Assembly: GCA_015058575.1 (NCBI GenBank)
Contig: SVBZ01000046.1
Coordinates: 1-45,017, forward strand
Length of the DNA stretch: 45,017 nt
Reading direction: 5' to 3'
From: Pseudoselenomonas ruminantium
Lineage (GTDB): Bacteria > Bacillota > Negativicutes > Selenomonadales > Selenomonadaceae
In this document: positions 40,086-45,017 of the stretch, piece after piece
How the letters are laid out: each line of letters starts with the position of its first letter
Position numbering within the stretch: position 1 is the stretch's first letter
The notes under the pieces: model-generated
What the model saw: only the letters and a program-made list of their open reading frames with translations
What the model was told of the DNA's origin: nothing
Databases searched by the model: none
Program-made: the position numbers and the translations under genes

Positions 40086-41039
40086 ATGGCAGAACCATTG
40101 TTATTTATAGCGGATAAGGCTGGCGAGCGTCTGGACGTATTTTTGACGCGCCAGCAGCCGGACTTGTCAAGAGCACATGTGCAGAAGCTCATCACAGAGG
40201 GCGCAGCACCGGTTGACGGCGTGGTACGCAAGGCAAACTACAGGCTGCGTGGCGGCGAGCAGATAAGCCTCGTGGTACCCGAGGCGGCACCGGTTGAAAT
40301 CAAGGCAGAGGCTATCCCGCTTGACGTGCTCTACGAAGACGAGGATATCATTGTCGTCAACAAGGCGCGCGGCATGGTCGTGCACCCAGCAGCAGGTGTC
40401 AATACAGGAACGCTCGTCAACGCACTGCTCTACCATTGCCACGATCTTTCGGGCATCAATGGCGAAATCCGGCCGGGTATCGTGCATCGGCTCGATAAGG
40501 ATACCTCAGGTGTCATGGTCTGTGCCAAGAACGACAAGGCGCATATTGACCTGGCAGAGCAGATCCGCACCAAGGCGGCGCACCGCATCTACTGGGCAAT
40601 CGTATATGGCAATATCAAGGAAGAGGCAGGTATCATCAAGGGCGATATTGGCCGCCATCCGACCGATCGCAAGAAAATGGCCATTGTCCGTGAGAATGGC
40701 AAGCCGGCGGTCACGCATTTCAAGGTGCTTGAGCGGTTCGGCGACTACACGCTGATTGAATGCCGTCTTGAGACAGGACGCACGCACCAGATTCGCGTGC
40801 ATATGACGAGCATCGGGCATCCGCTCGTCAACGATCCCAAGTACGGACCGAAAAAGCCGTCGCCTTTTGCCATTGAGGGACAGGCCCTGCATTCGCTGAC
40901 GCTGACGCTGACGCACCCGGGGACAGGCGAGACGATGACGTTTACAGCTCCGGTGCCTGCGGACATGCAGCGGATACTCACAGGTCTGCGTGACCGCCTG
41001 GCCAAGGACCGCAGGAAAGCGGCTGCGATGCAGCCTTGA
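40086..41039 (+). CDS. RluA family pseudouridine synthase (RluD-like)
   Basis: 317 residues. An N-terminal S4 domain (GERLDVFLTRQQPDLSRAHV, LRGGEQISLVVP) is followed by the catalytic domain with the active Asp in GIVHRLDKDTSGVMVCAKND (about residue 138) and LETGRTHQIRVHMTSIGHPL. It isomerises uridine in rRNA (RluD-type, 23S) most likely. It starts 1 nt after lspA ends, a standard lspA-rluD pair. Confidence 0.93.
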   Translation: MAEPLLFIADKAGERLDVFLTRQQPDLSRAHVQKLITEGAAPVDGVVRKANYRLRGGEQISLVVPEAAPVEIKAEAIPLDVLYEDEDIIVVNKARGMVVHPAAGVNTGTLVNALLYHCHDLSGINGEIRPGIVHRLDKDTSGVMVCAKNDKAHIDLAEQIRTKAAHRIYWAIVYGNIKEEAGIIKGDIGRHPTDRKKMAIVRENGKPAVTHFKVLERFGDYTLIECRLETGRTHQIRVHMTSIGHPLVNDPKYGPKKPSPFAIEGQALHSLTLTLTHPGTGETMTFTAPVPADMQRILTGLRDRLAKDRRKAAAMQP

Positions 41040-41078
41040 TGGCGCGATATACCTAGCGATAAGAAAAGACGGGAGTGA

Positions 41079-41639
<561 letters not shown>

Positions 41640-41650
41640 TAGCATAATAG

Positions 41651-41688
41651 AGACTGTTGCACAGATTTGATGTGCAGCAGTCTTTTTT
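41651..41688 (+). terminator. Terminator of the division-pyrR cluster
   Basis: AGACTGTTGCACA (41651-41663) pairs with TGTGCAGCAGTCT (41671-41683) with one G-T wobble, then TTTTTT. Confidence 0.9.
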
Positions 41689-41811
41689 ATCGTTTTGTCC
41701 GTTGCTTATTTTTTAAGTAAAGCATTGGAGCGTTAGACTATTAATAAGTCGGCCGGATTTTTCGATATATGATTAGAGGGGAATCGTAGGACATACAAGG
41801 AGGTAATCGAT

Positions 41812-43023
41812 ATGCCAGTGAAGGTAGGCAGCAGTTATGTGTCTGAGGCAGCTTATAGTTTTGCCAAGGCACAGGTCACGGACAAAGCGGAAGACTCCAA
41901 TGTCATGAAAAGCCTGGCAGGAAAATTCCCTAGTCTCAAGCTCAATGTGGGAACTGTCCCTTTTAGTGGCAGTGGCACTAACAATGTGTCTATTTCTCCG
42001 AAAATCCTCAAGCAGATGGAGCAGGATCCGGAAAAGCGCATGGAATACGAGGCCTTGCTTTATGACATTGCCAACACTGATGCGACGAGTGGCAATATGC
42101 CGGGGCGTAAGCTGAAATCTCACGGTTTTATCATCGAGGATGATGGTGGCTTGCGAGGCTGGGGGATTTCTGAGTATGATGATGGCAATCGGCGTCAGCA
42201 GTCGCATTTGAAACGCTCGGAGAAAAAGAACTGGTGGCAGGATATGCTGGGCAAGCCAAAGGCGAAGAAAAAATCGACTTTAAAGGAGCTGGCGAAAAAG
42301 GTTGCTGTACAAAAGAAAGCGCCGGCTACGCAAAAGAAGGAGATTCTTGACGATGAAAAAAATCCTTTGGTTGGCTGGCAAAGTGCGAAACATCATACAG
42401 AGGGTATCTTGCGGCAAAATGCAGAAAGGATTATATCCATACCATGCAATGGCAATCCTGTGTTAGCTAAAGCCTATTGGCAAAACAGCAAAGCTGTGGG
42501 CAAGGGGCTAGATTTCGCCAGTACGGATGAATTGAATAAATACTTGCAGGATAGTTTTGGTCTTGTCAAGGCTGGCATGGCGAAGATTTCCGGGAAATAT
42601 CTGCAAAAGTGTCTGACGGATGAGCAAAGCCGCTTGAAACTCTTTGACAATCTGCGGGCGGCAGAAGACGCTTATAACAATCGCAAGGAGGAAGTAGGCT
42701 TCCAGAGTATGCAGATTACCATTGACGAAGACGGTGAGATGACTATGGAATCCTCTAAGACCACCGTGGGCATCAATGCGGATAAGTGGCGCCGCCAGAT
42801 TGCGGCTGCAGCTACCCGCGGGGACATGCAGGATGTTGTGGCGTTATTGGAACAGGATTTGCAGCAATTAGAAGAGGGGCTGAGACTAAATCAATGTGAT
42901 GCCGCTGAAGTGGAGAAAGCAAAAAAGCTCCTTGAACAAGCCAAGGAGCGCATGGGAAGACTGCCCGATAGAGCAGCCACTACGGCAGAAGAAACTGCTA
43001 TGACAGTGAATATGTTAATATAA
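41812..43023 (+). CDS. DUF6033-like protein of unknown function
   Basis: 403 residues, no signal peptide or membrane helix. N-terminal block: FPSLKLNVGTVPFSGSGTNN, VSISPKILKQMEQDPEKRME, GWGISEYDDGNRRQQ. Middle: a Lys-rich linker (about 140-175). C-terminal block: DSFGLVKAGMAKISGKYLQK, FDNLRAAEDAYNNRKEEVGF, ITIDEDGEMTMESSKTTVG, then a charged helical end. These resemble DUF6033 proteins by eye. AGGAGGT lies 7 nt before the ATG. It is convergent with flagellin and may be an exported or filament-associated protein, which is inference only. Confidence 0.6.
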   Translation: MPVKVGSSYVSEAAYSFAKAQVTDKAEDSNVMKSLAGKFPSLKLNVGTVPFSGSGTNNVSISPKILKQMEQDPEKRMEYEALLYDIANTDATSGNMPGRKLKSHGFIIEDDGGLRGWGISEYDDGNRRQQSHLKRSEKKNWWQDMLGKPKAKKKSTLKELAKKVAVQKKAPATQKKEILDDEKNPLVGWQSAKHHTEGILRQNAERIISIPCNGNPVLAKAYWQNSKAVGKGLDFASTDELNKYLQDSFGLVKAGMAKISGKYLQKCLTDEQSRLKLFDNLRAAEDAYNNRKEEVGFQSMQITIDEDGEMTMESSKTTVGINADKWRRQIAAAATRGDMQDVVALLEQDLQQLEEGLRLNQCDAAEVEKAKKLLEQAKERMGRLPDRAATTAEETAMTVNMLI

Positions 43024-43033
43024 TGTTCCGTGA

Positions 43034-43083
43034 AAGCTTGGTGTGAGCTATCTTGGTGTTTAGACAGCTCACCCAAGCTTTTT
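43034..43083. terminator. Bidirectional terminator between the DUF6033-like gene and flagellin
   Basis: AAGCTTGG-T-GTGAGCT (43034-43049) pairs with AGCTCAC-CCAAGCTT (43066-43080) with one bulge; a T-run follows on the plus strand, and on the minus strand the stem is followed by TCACGGAACATTA, a poorer tail. Confidence 0.75.
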
Positions 43084-43110
43084 GATTTGCAATAGGCGTT
43101 ATGAAAATCT

Positions 43111-44421
43111 TTAACTCTGCAAGAGGCTCAGGAACCAGCCGGCGCTGTGGTTGTTTTGGGCCAACATGGCTTGGGCGGCTTGCAGCAGGATATTTTCTTT
43201 GGTAAATTCAATCATTTCTTTGGCCATGTTGGCATCGAGAATCGTTGACATGGCCGCCGTGAGGTTTTCGCTTTCGGTGGTCAGATTGCTGATGGTGTAT
43301 TCGAGGCGCATGCTCATGGCACCGATGGTTGTCTGCTGGTCAAGGGCGCGTTCAAGCGCGCGGTCAATGGCACTCATGGCGGCGTTGGCACCCTTTTGTG
43401 TGGTCACGTCGATGGCATGGCCGTTCTTATCGCTCAGCCCGAGCGCGTAAGCGCTCATGTCGCCGATGGAGCCGCGGATGCCGCGGTTGGCATCGGCACT
43501 GCTGGCGATGTAGAAGCTCGAATCGCTTTGTTCATCGCGCGGTTCGATGCTTTCCTTGAAGTCATTGAGAGCCGTCGTGGCGGTTTTCTTGATCTGTCCG
43601 TTCGAATCGGTAATGCTGATCGTGATGCCCGCAACCGCGCCGTCAAGGCCCGTGGCAGCTGCCGTAAAGGAAACGGCATTCTGTTCATCCGCTGTATGGA
43701 CGGTTTCGCCATGGGCATCCACGCCAATGGTGGAATCGGTCTGCAGTTTTGACGGGTCAAAAATTGACTGGTCAATTCCATTGAACGCCGCCAGCATATC
43801 GGTAAGGGTGGTGGCACCGGCCTGATAGCTCGTCGAGTAGGTCTTGCCATCTTTGATATAGGAGAGGTTCACGGTATCGCCCTGCTGGATATTCAGCGAA
43901 GAGCCGTCGCGGCGCTGCAGGTCGGTAAGTTTGGTATTCGCAGTCGTCGTGGTGGCAAGGCTCTGGTTGGTGAGTACCTGCGCGGTCGGCTCTGCCGCCG
44001 AGGCCATGGACCCATCGAGCAGCAATTGGCCGTTATACGTGACGCCCGCGTTGTCGTTGATTTGATCGCCAAACTGGTCAAAGAGCTTTTGGATTGTGCG
44101 GCGGTCTGTGTCCGTGCAGGTATCACTGGCGGCCTCGATGGCCTTTTCCTTGAGGTTTCGCAGAATGTCGATGGTAGAGCTGACGCCGCCTTCGGCGACT
44201 TTTAGCATGCTGAGGGAAAATTGCGCATTGCGGCTGGAGGCATCGAGACTGCGGATGCGCACGTCCATGCGCTGGCCGATAGCCCAGCCCGAAGGATCAT
44301 CGGCGACACCGGCAACGCGCTGGCCTGTAGCCAGATGATGCATATGCTTGGACAGTTTGAATTGATGTTTGTCCATGATGTTCAAGATATTCGTCGACAT
44401 GACGGAATTGCTGATCATCAT
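43111..44421 (-). CDS. Flagellin
   Basis: 436 residues. The N-terminal D0/D1 helices (STNILNIMDKHQFKLSKHMH, LATGQRVAGVADDPSGWAIG, SLSMLKVAEGGVSSTIDIL) and C-terminal D1/D0 (LEYTISNLTTESENLTAAMS, MAKEMIEFTKENILLQAAQA) are recognisable; the central ~200 residues are the variable surface domain. It polymerises into the filament after export by the flagellar secretion system. GGAAGGTG lies 6 nt before the ATG at 44421. The variable part includes a pair of TTGACNNGTCAA palindromes, read as IDQSIFDPSKL. No other flagellar gene lies in the window. Confidence 0.94.
   Translation of the reverse strand: MMISNSVMSTNILNIMDKHQFKLSKHMHHLATGQRVAGVADDPSGWAIGQRMDVRIRSLDASSRNAQFSLSMLKVAEGGVSSTIDILRNLKEKAIEAASDTCTDTDRRTIQKLFDQFGDQINDNAGVTYNGQLLLDGSMASAAEPTAQVLTNQSLATTTTANTKLTDLQRRDGSSLNIQQGDTVNLSYIKDGKTYSTSYQAGATTLTDMLAAFNGIDQSIFDPSKLQTDSTIGVDAHGETVHTADEQNAVSFTAAATGLDGAVAGITISITDSNGQIKKTATTALNDFKESIEPRDEQSDSSFYIASSADANRGIRGSIGDMSAYALGLSDKNGHAIDVTTQKGANAAMSAIDRALERALDQQTTIGAMSMRLEYTISNLTTESENLTAAMSTILDANMAKEMIEFTKENILLQAAQAMLAQNNHSAGWFLSLLQS
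43749..43775. repeat. Two TTGACNNGTCAA palindromes in the flagellin variable domain
   Basis: TTGACGGGTCAA (43749-43760) and TTGACTGGTCAA (43764-43775), exact 15-nt period, so both are read in the same frame on the minus strand (DQS and DPS). Confidence 0.9.
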
Positions 44422-44460
44422 ATTTGTCACCTTCCTTGTGAGCAAAAGAAATCCGTATCC

Positions 44461-44493
44461 AATACTATTATACTACTCTTAATACTATTATAC
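44461..44493 (-). promoter_or_regulatory. Tandem -10-like repeats upstream of flagellin
   Basis: AATACTATTATAC occurs twice (44461-44473 and 44481-44493), 20 nt apart. On the minus strand each contains TATAAT. No good -35 is seen, and no sigma-28 match (TAAA-N15-GCCGATAA) either. Confidence 0.4.
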
Positions 44494-44515
44494 GTAAGTA
44501 TACATAAATTGCAGT

Positions 44516-44526
44516 TTGACGGTCAG
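44516..44526. repeat. Degenerate palindrome copy
   Basis: TTGACGGTCAG, a one-base-spacer variant of the TTGACNNGTCAA motif, upstream of flagellin. Confidence 0.5.
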
Positions 44527-45017
44527 TTCCAGCCTTCCCCTAAGGAGGCAACGAAGCGCTGGTATATGCGTCCGTATGGAATCCCGCTACTACGAAGCTC
44601 GGGGTTCACGGGGTAGTGCTTTTTCTGTTTCCGCTAAATGGGCCGCTGGCAGAGTTTTACGGACTTAGTTACCTGCTCCCGTTACCAGGTCGCGGCGTAC
44701 ATTTCTATATCTAGCTTATGCGCTTACGGCCCAGTCCTGCTACGCAGGACAGTCGCTCCAGACAGAAAAAAGCACTACCCCGTTCGCCCATGACATTCGT
44801 ATGAACAAATTTGCACGAACCGTTTCTCCCGTTACAAACACATCGATGTAATTCATAGCTTATCGCCGTAGCTGTGCAGGCTTATCCAAACTTAGCAGAG
44901 GGCGGGGGCGGGTACACTTTCTTCGTAGCGGGAGCGACTGCCCGAACGCAGTGAGGGATGGCCCGCAGCAGGTTCTACCTAGAACGACACGATGTATTGG
45001 CGTGCCGCCGGCCTGCC
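44527..45017. other. Non-coding region with inverted repeats
   Basis: No reading frame over 60 codons beyond 44616. A 20/21-nt inverted repeat (44609-44628 with 44762-44782, differing by one T in a T-run) encloses about 130 nt. Another pair is CAGTCGCTCC (44748-44757) with GGAGCGACTG (44932-44941). Smaller hairpins include AGTCCTGC-TAC-GCAGGAC (near 44733-44750) and GTTCTA-CC-TAGAAC (44972-44985). I recognise no rRNA, tmRNA, RNase P or SRP core. Confidence 0.5.

Noticed and set aside
40167..40179. GACTTGTCAA in the rluD-like gene
   Set aside because: Only half the motif; PDLSR is normal for the S4 domain of this family.
41719..41775. Sigma-28 promoter before the DUF6033-like gene
   Set aside because: TAAG and CGATAT are present but with a ~12-nt spacer instead of 15, and the GCC is missing.

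Overview
The window looks like chromosomal DNA of a flagellated member of the Selenomonadaceae (Negativicutes: Firmicutes phylogeny with a Gram-negative-type envelope). This is inferred from gene content and order, not from a database search. The clues are a T-box before thrS, the infC-rpmI-rplT operon, miaA-hfq, the ylm-type division cluster (pgeF-yggS-sepF-ylmH-divIVA-lspA-rluD-pyrR) and a flagellin gene, in moderately GC-rich DNA with strong GCG/CGC codon use in the core genes.

Layout. 155-1539 (minus): a three-gene operon ending in an RpiR-type SIS-domain regulator. 1754-4302: a small LysM protein, then T-box-controlled thrS. 4530-6282: a small membrane protein and a TIGR04076/DUF1848 pair. 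6424-14415: a type I restriction-modification island (hsdM, a decayed wHTH gene, hsdS, a YhcG/DUF1016 nuclease-like gene, hsdR). Between the nuclease gene and hsdR lies what looks like an unannotated type I toxin-antitoxin module. 14482-20762: two divergent zinc-ribbon proteins, a chemoreceptor and a PTS EIICBA sugar permease behind a transcription attenuator. 20872-21538: remnants of cobS and a cobC-like phosphatase joined in the wrong frame. 21535-22263: a THF riboswitch and a FolT-type ECF S component. 22336-25278: infC-rpmI-rplT (AUU start for infC), a TrmH-type methyltransferase and convergent thiN. 25409-30914: metal hydrolase, miaA, hfq, dut, rarA, Rrf2 regulator and cysteine desulfurase. 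31152-41639: rodZ-like, ygiQ, nrdR, a second radical SAM protein and the division/PyrR cluster. 41812-44421: a DUF6033-like protein convergent with flagellin. The last ~490 bp show no gene but carry long inverted repeats.

The most unusual signal is a dispersed short palindrome, TTGACNNGTCAA. Its 10-base core TGACNNGTCA occurs 21 times, against about 0.7 expected by chance (45,017/4^8). It often comes in pairs or arrays with a 14-17 nt period. Copies lie in leaders, 3' UTRs and terminators, and also in frame inside hsdM, thiN, rarA and flagellin, usually at variable protein positions. The second strongest signal is the toxin module at 10953-11308: a 31-residue hydrophobic peptide, a leader with four alternating CCCTC/GAGGG arms that can hide the ribosome-binding site, and an opposing TTGACG-17-TATAAT promoter that would make an antisense RNA over the 3' end.
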